DNA from: Astropecten irregularis
Taxonomy: Eukaryota; Echinodermata; Asteroidea; Paxillosida; Astropectinidae
Assembly: GCA_963971285.1 (NCBI GenBank)
Contig: OZ020244.1
Span: 24,738,001-24,802,000, forward strand
Direction: 5' to 3'
DNA: 64,000 bases
A model generated the notes under the pieces. It ran no database searches, was not told the origin of the DNA, and saw only the letters and a program-made list of their open reading frames with translations. Below, piece by piece: positions 49,801-59,949 of the stretch; the stretch's first letter is position 1, and each line of letters starts with the position of its first letter. The position numbers and the translations under genes are program-made.

Positions 49801-51135
49801 AGAGCCGTTGTTGCTTGTGGCGTCCAACATTGCAGGTTATCAGCATGCTCAGCCGGTACAACTGTTGGCCTCGTTACACTGGAATTTTACATTATGTAAA
49901 CATGTATTAATGTCAATGGAAAGGTTAACAATGCAGGACACCATTATGTGAATTTAAACAAAATACTTGACACTGTACAAACCCTATGGGATTGAACTGG
50001 TGTGCATGACAGAGGGCATTTTGAGATTTAAAAAGGTCTGCCGCTCACTTTTCAGATAAGCTACCCCAGCCCAGCCAGTATTGTACACCTGACATTGAAG
50101 TTCATTAGGACTTGCATAGGAAAAAAACCCTTTCTCCGTATTGGCCGTCAGTGGAATTTTTTTGGGCGAGTCGGCCAGGAGCAGGAGGCAAGTTGGAGAG
50201 GGGGTTAGTTAGTAAGGGGTGAGTGACCCCGAGTCGGCAAGGAGGCGAGTTGACCTGTAACCTATTCCCTTCGATTTGGCCCTATACGACTCGTCAAGAA
50301 ACAGTTAATGGGAATTGTGATAAGAAGGGATCCCCAAAAACATTGATTATTTAGTTTTTAGATAGCTTCTCTTTTGACTTTCTGACTTTCAGCAAATGTT
50401 CCTGGGTCTTTAAAAGCCAAGATTGAAGACATTTGTCCAACATTTCAGTGTAAAAATGCAATTTTCTTACACTCTTCTTCAGTTCTTGCAAACTTGAAAA
50501 CAGCCCGTCTGATCGCGTGAGGCCATTTTTGTCTGGTCTGGTTAGTCTAGTGCCTAGACCCAACAGATCAAGAGTGCAGTGTTCAAAATGTCAGAGTGGA
50601 AACCAGACTATTCTCTCAGTCAAACATCCCGGCTTTTTGGGTCACTGAACAAAGCCTGACACTGTACAGTGACAATGAGGCTGGAGTGAAAACGAGCACG
50701 CATAGCACAATGCACTGAAGTGTACATGTACTTCCATTGTAAGTGACGTGTTGCCGACGGACAGAATTCTCACCTGTGGCCGTCCGTGCGGCCGTGAAAT
50801 GTTCAATCTTTGTTACCGTTTTTACCCCACAATTTCCATCAAAAATCAAAACCCTGCCCTCTTTCCACAAAATTAACCTTGCTAATTATGTAACGTCAGA
50901 AGAGGACACACAGCGAAACAAAAAGTAGTTTTCCTTTCCTTGGCTTTATAGTTTTGGGACGCGTCTATTCACACAATCACAATCCCCCACTCCCCCCAGG
51001 GGAACAAAAATATGAGCAAATAGTAAATACTGAAATAGGGGGCTTACAAACTTACCTGTCGCGTGTTTCTGTAACTTTATTATCTTTCTTTGATGTCAAG
51101 TGTCTCACTTTACCTCTGTGGCCCAATGATTTCAT
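37824..51135 (-). CDS. ALG9: ER alpha-1,2-mannosyltransferase ALG9, complete, 17 coding exons
   Basis: Dolichyl-P-mannose-dependent mannosyltransferase (GT22 family) of the ER membrane, adding the seventh and ninth mannoses to the lipid-linked N-glycan precursor from the lumenal side. Exons: 51135-51056, 49878-49716, 48894-48760, 47438-47368, 46856-46768, 45836-45763, 44867-44806, 44008-43921, 43538-43433, 42758-42670, 41978-41859, 41756-41685, 40656-40527, 39850-39703, 39393-39264, 38338-38208, 37980-37824 (TGA). All phases join, giving 614 residues against about 611 in human. Landmarks: SNISDCDETFNYWEP (acidic lumenal loop expected at the active site), THYLIYGEGFQTWEYSPAYA, APLNIVMYNVFTDHG, YFINGFLNFNVAF, EERFLFPIYP, CVGKEWYRFPNSF, LEEPSRYIDISKCHYLVDLD and LLRAFFVPF. 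Many hydrophobic segments alternate with short loops. The ATG chosen (MKSLGHRGK) is the only one in frame with the 51056 donor. The basic C-terminal tail ends KETRKK. Intact. Confidence 0.96.
39917..40141. mobile_element. MITE family F, ALG9 intron 13
   Basis: Ends GGAGTTAGGTGGGCATGATG and GTCAGGCCCTCCTAACTCC; the sub-terminal TTTCGATCCTAGCAGGATCTT pairs with AAGATCTTTGCTAGGATCGAAA-type sequence. Interior Pro/Ser-like CCACCCCCCTC tract. Confidence 0.7.
40357..40501. mobile_element. 145-bp MITE, ALG9 intron 13
   Basis: AATGGGAGACTTTTGGAGAG and its reverse complement end the element; TTGAGTCAACAG / CTGTTGACTCAA pair inside. The centre is a purine/pyrimidine-alternating GCACGCGC-like tract. It ends 25 bases past the exon 13 donor. 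Confidence 0.75.
42059..42385. mobile_element. MITE family J, ALG9 intron 10
   Basis: AGGCCGTGTCCCAATTGTATG ends pair imperfectly with ATTTGGGACAAAGCCT, with GGCTGTGGCCGC / GCGGCCACAGCC inside. A shorter relative is at 46180-46300, and fragments occur at about 10390-10475 and 52915-53010. Confidence 0.65.
43282..43416. mobile_element. MITE family G, copy in ALG9 intron 9
   Basis: AGGGTGCATTCGTTTAGCTC ... GAGCTATAAAACGAATGCACCCT, 135 bp, ending 17 bases from the exon 9 donor. Interior GACGAGGTTGACTGGTGTCG. Confidence 0.75.
43651..43887. mobile_element. MITE family A, copy in ALG9 intron 8
   Basis: Left GAAATGGAGGCTCAG, right GAGCCTGAGCCTCAATTTC, with the shared core between. It ends about 35 bases from ALG9 exon 8. 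Confidence 0.7.
44159..44266. mobile_element. 108-bp near-perfect palindrome, ALG9 intron 7
   Basis: AATTTGTTTCATTCTTTTTT at the left and its reverse complement at the right; pairing continues through GACTCGCCCTGTAT / ATACAGGGCGAGTC to a ~16-base centre. Confidence 0.75.
45320..45655 (+). mobile_element. SINE-like repeat, ALG9 intron 6
   Basis: Second copy of the 4075 family with a better B box (GGTTCAAATCC, 45556-45566) and a tail TCTTTGTTCACTTTTCAAT. A reverse-strand copy lies at about 49365-49680 in intron 2, and tails or heads recur at 10880-11000, 51770-52140 and 62540-62640. Confidence 0.65.
45942..46081. mobile_element. MITE family B, copy in ALG9 intron 5
   Basis: GGGGTCAATTTCACTAAAC ... 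TTTGTGAAATCGACCCC, 140 bp. Confidence 0.75.
46180..46300. mobile_element. MITE family J, short copy, ALG9 intron 5
   Basis: AGGCTGTGTCCAAAATCAG ... CGTTTCAGACACGGCCT with CTAGAGCTAGG / AGCTCTAGAAG inside. Confidence 0.6.
47160..47229. mobile_element. MITE family A fragment in ALG9 intron 4
   Basis: Only the right end: GATTCACGAAATGGAGCC, a GGAGCC triplication and GCCTCAGTTTCATAAACCCC. Confidence 0.55.
47544..47739. mobile_element. 196-bp fold-back MITE, ALG9 intron 3
   Basis: ACCAATGTTTACATGCCAT and its reverse complement; arms continue through CTATAGTGGGTATTTTTTCG / CCACTATATAAAG and CATTTGG / CCAAATG, about 57 bases each. Confidence 0.75.
48002..48673. mobile_element. MITE family C-like element interrupted by a SINE, ALG9 intron 3
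   Basis: Left part 48002-48175 and right part about 48605-48673 together match the intact 54999-55250 copy. The ~430 bases between them are a tRNA-derived SINE, a family F tip and an ATT microsatellite. Confidence 0.7.
48176..48500 (+). mobile_element. tRNA-derived SINE
   Basis: A tRNA-like head with A-box-like TGGCAAGTGCG and a perfect pol III B box GGTTCGATTCC at 48232-48242, followed by a CTCCGGGTTCTCCGG / TTTTCCTCCC body, a motif shared by SINEs of several marine animals. A diverged relative is at 62037-62270 on the other strand. Confidence 0.75.
49365..49680 (-). mobile_element. SINE-like repeat, reverse copy, ALG9 intron 2
   Basis: Reverse complement of the 45320 family: contains CCAGCTGAGCTGAGC (tRNA-like part), CCAACCCTATGTTGG, CAATTATCTTTGTTCG and GATTAGCAATGC in the expected reversed order. 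It ends about 35 bases upstream of where exon 2 terminates on this map. Confidence 0.6.
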
Positions 51136-52201
51136 ATTTGCTATTTAATTGGTACGAATCCCCGAAATAAAATGATCTAATTCCGACAAAATCTGTAGGT
51201 AGCCGCCGCGCCGATGTTGAAGTCAATAAGTCAGGCAGCCCGTAGGGCTTGTATCACACTGGGTAGAGTACTACTTATGACAATTTATGTATTTATGCAA
51301 TTAGTTGCCTTAAGAGGACGCGCAACGGCCAACGCTCTAGAAGTGAATTCAAAATGCATATTCATAATTAGTCCCCCAATGAGCTTACAATAATTATCAT
51401 AAGTGAACTCTAACCATTGCAATATAAGGTCAATAGTTGAACCATTCGGTGGTGGTCACGTGCACAAACTGAACTCTTGGGGGCGCTCGAAGACTTTCGC
51501 AATAACGTCGTCTGCTAGCTTGATGTGCAGTAACTTTCCGCCACGCCCCCTCCGAAAATAGTTAATAAAGAAATAAAGAAATAATGAAGAAAAAAAATAA
51601 TAAAACCTCCCCTTCCCCTTTTCTATCTTAGTGTTTGTTTTTTTCTCAGTTTGTTTTTTGACAAAGGTTTTCCATCCTTAGGAATGCAATTTTCCCATTG
51701 AAATTAAAATTAACCATGAGGGAAACTGACTGGGTGGATTACATTTGAACTCTTTGTGAAGTTAATCATCAAATAACCACAAGAGAAACTGAATGAATTC
51801 AAAGTCCTTTAAAAATGAAACAAAGAAAAATTGACTGGAGAGGGATTTAAACTGATAACTTATTAATTTCTTTTAAAACCATTTTTTCCTGTATGAACTT
51901 ACTTTTTATTGCTACAAATTTTCGGGCGTCTCCCGCCCCTCGTCAGGTGTGTTTGCTGAGGTGTGTTTGGATTCAAACTGGTTGCTCTACTAACTGAGCT
52001 ATCCAGCCCTATGTTGGTCATGTCTCTAATAATTATTAAAAAAAAAGTGAACAAAATAAATTGCCTGGAGTTCGCTGCTTCGAATCTCACTCATGAAAAC
52101 TTTTCTTTCTTCACTTTTCAATAAAACTAAAATAAGTTATGTAGGTGAAAGTGAAGAGTCAATAAGAAGACACTGAAACGTCTCCCTTCTGTCTCCCTAA
52201 T
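51136..52201. other. ALG9 promoter side and spacer
   Basis: Upstream of the ALG9 ATG there is no TATA box at an obvious place; a CG-containing patch (51190-51250) is the likeliest promoter region. SINE remnants follow from about 51770. Confidence 0.4.
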
Positions 52202-52421
52202 AGGGCGTTTACAAAATGGAGGCTTAGGCTCAGGTTCCATTTCTTACATCCAGTAACAGGTATAAAACATAGGTTTTGAGGGACAGTTTCGAAGTACATA
52301 CTGTTTAAAAAAAAAACAACAGAACTTCAACCTCAGGGAAAATTCAGAGCCTGTTTTTTTTTCAGCTTTTAAATGACGGAGCCTTGGCTCAAGCCCAAGC
52401 CTAATCCATCGTTTTGTAAAA
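52202..52421. mobile_element. MITE family A, intergenic copy
   Basis: Ends AGGGCGTTTACAAAATGGAG and CATCGTTTTGTAAAATA with GGCTTAGGCTCAGG / AGCCCAAGCC sub-terminal repeats and a diverged core. Confidence 0.65.
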
Positions 52422-53732
52422 TAATAATATTCGTTTAATACGACTTTCTGTCTCCAAAGAGTATATAATATGAAGAAAAATATAAGAAAATTATAGGTTA
52501 AGTGTGAATAATTAAAGCCCCCCCCAAAAAAAAAAGGAAAGAAAGAAAGAAAGAAATTTTCTCACCAAAAACTGACACAGTAAAACAAGTCAAATGTTAA
52601 TATACATGAACAGCTCCGTGTGTTTATTACAGTGACCATATTAACAGGTGGTGATTTGTGCTGTATGATCGATCTACACTGTACACTACAATATCACATG
52701 GCACCAAAATGGAAACAATGATCAATCTACAATATGAGTTGTGCTTAAATATTACATTATCTACATACTGCACTTTAAAATAACAACAAACAAAGTAAAA
52801 AAAAAAATGAAACAAGTGAACGCAGTCCTTCATTTTTATACATAAAAACAAATGGTGCTACAAATCAATTGTAACGGAATCTGGAATCAAATATTAATGG
52901 AAGGCCAAGTTTCAAGTCTTTGACTGCGGCTACAAATAACATTTGTACCTATGGCAGCCGCTAGCCATTTGGAACCGCAGCCAGAGATTTGGGGCATAGC
53001 CACAGCCTTAGTAAGAACCTTACCAACCCAATTAATACTGTTTGAATAAGCAGTATTAAATTAATAATTACCTTAAATCATAATCTTATGGATGTTTTTA
53101 GATATCTTTTTTACACATTTTACTGCAATGATTGTAAAAAATCAAATTATATCAATTGTAATTATTTAATGACTTAAAAAAATTACAAATAATAATAAGC
53201 AAATTAAGTGATTAACAATGGTACAAAATTTGTTTCAATCATGTACATCAATGCCCAGATATTGAGGGGAACTCAATACATACCAACAAACCTTGGATTG
53301 TAACTCTTGCATTTTAAACAAAACAATTTTCACTTTCAGAAGTCCATTCTGCAAGAATGTCTCCAGTCAAGATATCTTCAAAGGTGTTGACATTTCTGCT
53401 GTGTGTGACTGTGTGTATGAAAGGAACCGTGAAGGAGTGAAAGTCAGCGTCTAGTGATATGAGACAACAACCAGATTGTAAACTGAAAACCTCAGAGTCC
53501 CTTCAGTATCAATACTGAATTGCCACCAGTTATAAAACCCCAGAAATTACATAAATAAGCCATTTGTGAGTTATATCCGAACAATATCTGGTACAATGAA
53601 TTCTTTTTCTGTAAATGACCATCAAAATCCGAATTCTCCAGACTATAGACACTGTTGCTATATCACATGATTTGGGGCAAGCTTTTGCACATAACCACTT
53701 GAAAAGGGAAGGGCCAATCAGCAAATTATGTT

Positions 53733-53880
53733 GGGTCGATTTCATGAAGCCCTACGATCGATCGTAACTTGAGTTACGAAGGATAACCCATCGTGGCCTA
53801 GGACTTCTACGTGGAGCTGCAATGCATCATAAGTCTAATAATTGATAGTAAGTTACGATAAGTTTGGTGAAATCGGCCCC
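53733..53880. mobile_element. MITE family B, intergenic copy
   Basis: GGGTCGATTTCATGAAGCC ... TTGGTGAAATCGGCCCC, core inverted relative to the 36665 copy. Confidence 0.75.
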
Positions 53881-54998
53881 TGTCCATGTTTCTATTCTAC
53901 ATTTTTTTTTCATCTGTGAAATCAGTTACAAAAATCGTCCCCTCTGCACCATTTACAAAGCACGATATCAATTTATAATCATTATGATGTAACAATTCTA
54001 TAGGCACATATTTCATCTGAATGAATATATGACACACGGTAGGTGTTTATTAAGTAGAAAGCCCACATTATATGCATCTGACATATGAAATCTCACAGAA
54101 GAAAGCAATTCCTTCTTCAAATTCTTTATCCTTTTTTTAAGAAATATAAACTTACTTAGTTAAATTACATTATTTTTTGTTTACTTTATGTTCAGTTAAT
54201 GAGTTACATTAAAACAAACACAAATCATAAACCTAACGATACAAACCGAAACCATCAACCAAACATTTGCACTGACACATAACTTATCATCAATAATGAT
54301 TAGCCTTTCTCTGAAATATTTCTGTCCGACGCTAAATTCATTGCATGAGTTCACTTCACAATCACTGTGCGAGATTATTTAACATCCGATATATAAAAAC
54401 CGATATATAAAAAACCCACAAGTCATATGCTAAGTTTGCTCAGTGCATGATTTGACATTTACTGGGTATGTGAAAGGGATGATACACCAGCACACATGTA
54501 AACATGTAAACATGTAAACAGCAGACATGAAAACATGGGGTACGTGACATCACAATTTGTGTGGAAAGTCGCCCGTGCACAATTTCATAAACCTGGGTTA
54601 CGGTAAGCAAATTTCCATGCTTACTACAGCAAAGAAATCTGCTTATCAAATCTAAGCAAATTTGACAAGTAAGCATAAATTTGTATCATTACATTTAATA
54701 CACACTGGTTGGCAATAATATTTTCTGGAAGGCTTGCACGCCTTTTTCCAATGCTTGATATAACTTAATAGCAGGGCTTTGAAATGCAAATTTTATATCA
54801 AGTACAAAGTTGGCCATTAAACAGTCTGGCTAGTTTCTTGAGCCACCATTTTGCAGGCCAATCCCTTGAAAAACTCTTCAACTATCTCAGGTTTCATTCA
54901 ATGGTAATAATATAATAGCCTGTCGACTTTACACACAGTTAATGCTCAATTTTCTGTACAAAATCTATTAGAAAACATGTTTAACAGTGACAAAGCAC

Positions 54999-55250
54999 AG
55001 AGCCAATTTCACAGAGCTGATTAGCACAACTTAAACATTTGCTAACCATGACATTTCTGTCTTAATAAAAACAGGATTAACAACCAAATGTCCATGTGTT
55101 GTATATCACTTGTGATTGTTCTTTGGCTGTTGTTTGCTGACCATGAATATCAAAATAATGGAATTTTTTATGGTGCTTTGTTTCATTGAGCAAGACATTT
55201 TGTGCTTAGCCGGTTTTTTTTTGCTTAAAAGATCTATGAAATTGGCCCCT
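54999..55250. mobile_element. MITE family C-like element, intact reference copy
   Basis: Ends AGAGCCAATTTCACAGAGC and CTATGAAATTGGCCCCT. Interior matches the interrupted element at 48002-48673, including TCTTTGGCTGTTGTTTGCTG. Confidence 0.7.
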
Positions 55251-56879
55251 GGTCTTTAGTATATTATTCTATATGATACAGAGCACATAGTCCACATACA
55301 AATTAAGAAAAGGCAAATAAATAAGCTTAAAAAAATCCTATAAGTCATGTTCCCATACGGATATGGGGTACATATAAAAACAAACTAATGTTAAAAAATC
55401 GGTCTCCATTTTATAAAAAAAAAGATTCTCAATAAAAGAGTCAACGTAAAATCTTAAGCTGATATACGCTTTACTGGCCAAACTGCATGAGGGAATCTTT
55501 CTTTTTGGGGAGTTTAGATAATTGTTCTCACTGCAAGATGCCAAGTATATACTTGGACAAACTAAGTCAAAGGAGCACAAGGTTTGTGCATGATGACCAA
55601 GTTCTGCTGTTACAATCTGGATTGTCTGAAGGGGGCAACATACATACTTCTATGTATCATAGGTCTTGTCAGAATAATCTGGCTATGGCTAAATATTACA
55701 CAATCGTCTATGAGAAACTGTTTTAGCGGCTATCATAGATGTGTGTGTTAACGTAAGTTGTAGCCAAATAACTTGATCATGGATAATAATGCCTGTCTGC
55801 TGCCACCAAGTGTTCAAAAGAGCTTAGTTTTCCATTGTACCATTTATCTGCTTATCACCCAAGGAGAAAATAAAAGCACACACAATCACAGGATAAATCC
55901 AAATTCAAAATGTTAAAAAAATACCATTGCTACTTCTAAAGCAATTGCTGATACTAACATAAAAAAATATTAAAACTAGGTTCACTCTAACATGAAAGCC
56001 ATATCATTTTCACCTACTCATTTGGAGCTTGAGCACATAATCTCATGGTTCCAGTAAGAACAAGTTGCTTCATTTTTTTTTTTTAAGTTCCCTTTGAATC
56101 TGTTAAAGACTTCAGCCATTGCACATTAACACAATCCTTTTTTTCTGTAAGGATTACAATAATGATAACAAATTGGACAGAATTCTTTAAATAATAAGAC
56201 CAATTTGAAACTGAAGGTTTATACCATTAACATTTTTCTGTCTAAAATGCTGTTATCCAGAAAAGAGTAAAACCAATTGACCAAAACCATTTTTGATCTT
56301 CGGAGGATCAAATCCTGTGAAAAGATTTTTAAAATAATGTGGGCGTGTTTTTTTTTTTTTTACTGTTTTCTAGTTCTAAAAAAACATGGGCACTGTACAT
56401 ATGGGACTGGGAATTTCATGGATGACTGGTACTGAATCTTTCTTGATGTTGCCCATGAATCAGCATTTCTTTGACAAAAACCAAAGTATGAAATTACCTT
56501 TACGTGAACTTCTGAATGATATGGCTTCGTGGAAGAGCCCGACTCCATGATAATAAAAGGAAGCGAAAAAAACACAAAAACATTCTGGACCATTTCTTGT
56601 GATTGTATGGGATGGAAATGAAGCCAATTGCCTTGGTACCCTGTGCCATACTGGTACCCAGGGCTTGAACTTAGTTCCCATGGTCACTGCCTAGGTGCCA
56701 AAGGCTTAAATTTTTACAGACACAGCCCAGGCAGTTGCCTTAATTGCCCCGAGTCAGTGCACTGGTATCTAGGCTTGAACTTGAAATTAACAAGCGTCCC
56801 TTAATATGTTCCAATAGACTTTACAATTCAATCTCCCAGAATTGCCCTTTAACCCCGAATGAAGAAACGAAATACATCT

Positions 56880-57116
56880 AGGCCCTTTTCCAAACCTCGG
56901 CTCCGGCTTCGGCGCTGTCAGCCATATGCTGAAACTATAGGTTGTAGCTTTTCATTGGAGCTGAATCTCTGTTTTCTTGTTCAAAATAGGGTATCTTCTT
57001 CCAAACCGTAGCCAAAGGCCACTATTTTGCAACCCGTTATTTTGGAATGGATTAACGAAATGGAGCCAGAGCCAGAGCCTGAACCTGAGCCAGAGATGAG
57101 GTTTGGAAAAGGGCCT
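56880..57116. mobile_element. MITE family A, intergenic copy with full terminal repeats
   Basis: Best preserved ends of the family: AGGCCCTTTTCCAAACCTC at the left and its near-perfect reverse complement at the right, with the shared core inverted. Confidence 0.75.
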
Positions 57117-58634
57117 CAGCTTCATTGCTACTAGCTACATATAGAGGGCGCCCTCCACACTAGACTATGCAGCAGTATGGATAAGGACGTGTAAAATAAT
57201 TCCATCACACACAGCACATATACAGACAAATTTGAAACCCATAACAAAAGATAAAGCAATTACAAAACTTAAACCCTGTGTCACAATTAACAATTGCTGC
57301 AATAACAGATAAGCTCTACATCCCTGGATCGTCAAGATATTGTTTTCTGAGCCCTCGGCAGATGTTTAAAGATGTGCTGTCTGTGCTTGCAGCATTGTGG
57401 TATTGTACAGTGAAACTACACAATAATGGTTGCACTGATATCTTGGTATGGTTCCTAGTTACCAAGGCCCAATGACACGGCTCTGCATACCGCAGAATTC
57501 TGCACTGCATGTATACGCCTTATTCATGGAGCATTCATCTTGTTACCTTCCTTGTATACCCGTTGGAGAAGATAACACCAATTCTAAAAAAGAAAACGGG
57601 TACCAGACTATACTGAATCAAAGCCTCGGTTTGATTGCACTGATTCGAATGTAGGATGCATCGAGAATAAGGTCTATTGGTATGATCCTAGGAACTCTAT
57701 CAATGTTTAAAGAGCTAGTAACTCATTTTCAAAGATCATAAGTCCACATTTAAGCTCCAAGAAATACTGTCGGAATGGAAACCTTGGCCATACTCTGTAT
57801 CTAAATGTTTGCATTGCCGTAATTGAAAAAAAATGCTCCCATTGCTACAAACATAAGAAAACTTGGCTGAATTATGTGCATAAATGCAATGATGCCATAG
57901 GGTCTATTGCTGATCAGGTTGATATCCCACAACAACGCAAAGCAAAGGGTGGTAAAGGGCTCATCGCAAGTTAGTCGAGTATATTGGATGCTCCCTTTTA
58001 AAGAGCTCCCCTTGTTGAAATAACTGATCGACACTAGGGTATATCCAAGAGCTGCCTTGCAAAGTGTCAATGTATATGGTTCATTCAAATCAATTTAGAA
58101 ATTTAGAAATTCTAGAAATTTGTCAGAAGCACAGACAGGTCATCTTTAATAATACTCCGTACAATATACAAAAACAAATCATAAGATAAGGAATCAAATT
58201 AAAAGCTGGTTTTGCATTGCGTTTAACTACCAGTAATGTTTTTTAAGTGTCTTTTTTCTGCATGTTACGGCTGGAATGATTGGCTGATAGAAAGAAAAAT
58301 CACCAAACAGATTCTCTTACAGTTTCTCTCATTGGTCGAAAGTCCATGAACTCACAGTTCCGCTTTCAGTCTTACAACTGTAAGTTTTTACAAAGGTTTA
58401 TACTATTATTTACAGAAACGTTTTGAACCTGGATGAAAAAATTCAAAGCAAAAAGTCATGCACACAAATTTCAAGGTTACATTTAGAGCTTGTTCCAACT
58501 CAACCTTGAACCAAGTATTTATGCTTGATTTTTGAACTCAAGCGCTGTGACTTCCAGAAGTCAAAGACTGTGTGGAAGGGAGCTTTTGAACAAGAGGGAT
58601 GAATGCAATTTCCTTGCAAAGAGACATTCGCATT

Positions 58635-58875
58635 TACAAGCCACTGAAACTTACAAGCCACTGAAACTTACAAGCCATTGGAACTTACAAGCCACAGGGA
58701 CTTACAAGTCACTGGAACTTACAAGCCACTGGAACTTACAAGCCACTGGAACTTACAAGCCACAGGAACTTATAAGCCACAAGAACTTATAAGCCACAAG
58801 AACTTACAAGCCACTGGAAGTTACAAGCCACAGGAACTTACAAGCCACAGGAACTTACAAGCCACAGGAACTTAA
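58635..58875. repeat. 17-bp minisatellite, about 14 units
   Basis: Consensus ACTTACAAGCCACTGGA, with ACTGAA and ACAGGA variants in blocks. It creates an open frame in all phases because 17 is not a multiple of 3; no coding function inferred. Confidence 0.85.
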
Positions 58876-59596
58876 CTAACAATAACTGTAAGATAAAGGC
58901 GGTAAGTTCCCTTGAAGGCTCCTGAACGCAAATTACCAAATGAGAGTCTTTCTAGACTGAATTATATTGACCAGATTCATTGTGTTTGTCCATAAAAACC
59001 CAATAGCCAAGATGAGGGTTCCTGCCCGACCACAAGCCAAAATGCCCCATCCAATGGAGGCAAACAGAAGCTTAATTTTCATCACATTTTTTTTATTATT
59101 CTATTTTTAAGTTTTATTAAATACTTTTATTACATATGTTCTCAATTTTGATAATTTTGTACACAGTATTTCGCACACATTTAATGAAGGTGTATGTGTG
59201 TAATATATATTATATCCAGTAGCTTGGGTGCTCCTAAATCGAATAATGTCCACTATAGGAAAACAAAAAGTGTATTTATAGTTCACAGTGCATGGTACAA
59301 ATTTTATCATTCTGACAAAAATATAACAATTCATATCATTACTATACTGTAAATATTATTCATTTGAATTTAAGTTTAAAAAAAAAGTAATTAAAAAACA
59401 AATTGTAATAATTCTGATACAAAACTAAAATGTTTCAAAGGATACAATGTCACAATAAGCAGGAAGAAACAGTGATGGTTATCAAATAGGACAAGCGGTC
59501 AGGGAGGGTTGAGTGATGATCACATGACTGATCACATGACTGGTCACATGGGTGTCTGTTCTACAGTGCTCTGGATTCACTGGAGGATGATACACA

Positions 59597-59836
59597 GGGG
59601 TTTTACGAAATGGAGACTCAGGCTCCAGCTCTGGCTCCATTTCGTGAATCCATTCTAAAATAATGAGTATCAAAATGGAGGTTTTTGGCTGCCCTTTGGA
59701 AGTAGATTCTCTGGTTTGAAAAGGAAAACAGAGCTTCAGCTTCAATGAAAAACTACAACCTATATTTTCAGCATATGGATGACAGAGCCAGAGCCACAGC
59801 CAGAGCCTGAACCTGAGCATCTATTTCGTAAACCCC
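59597..59836. mobile_element. MITE family A, copy just past the PTPR stop
   Basis: Ends GGGGTTTTACGAAATGGAG and ATTTCGTAAACCCC. It lies 114-353 bases downstream of the PTPR stop codon, so it is probably transcribed within that 3' UTR. Confidence 0.75.
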
Positions 59837-59949
59837 CACAGTCAGGTGATGGTACATAGCCCACACGCACATTTCAGCTGGCAAACTGAACAGCTGTGGG
59901 TAATTACCTTGGTAATAAAGGTTAGGTTAACTTAAGATCACATGACTGT

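Larger units (their letters stand above)
52422..59596. other. Long gene-free stretch downstream of PTPR
   Basis: No coding frame recognised. Minus-strand AATAAA signals cluster at 59092-59131, about 820-860 bases after the PTPR stop, and another is at 52623-52628. It carries MITEs at 53733, 54999 and 56880 and the 17-bp minisatellite. Confidence 0.5.

Noticed and set aside
58635-58875. Repetitive protein-coding gene
   Set aside because: The long frames arise because a 17-bp unit lacks stops in all phases; no splice sites or start context.
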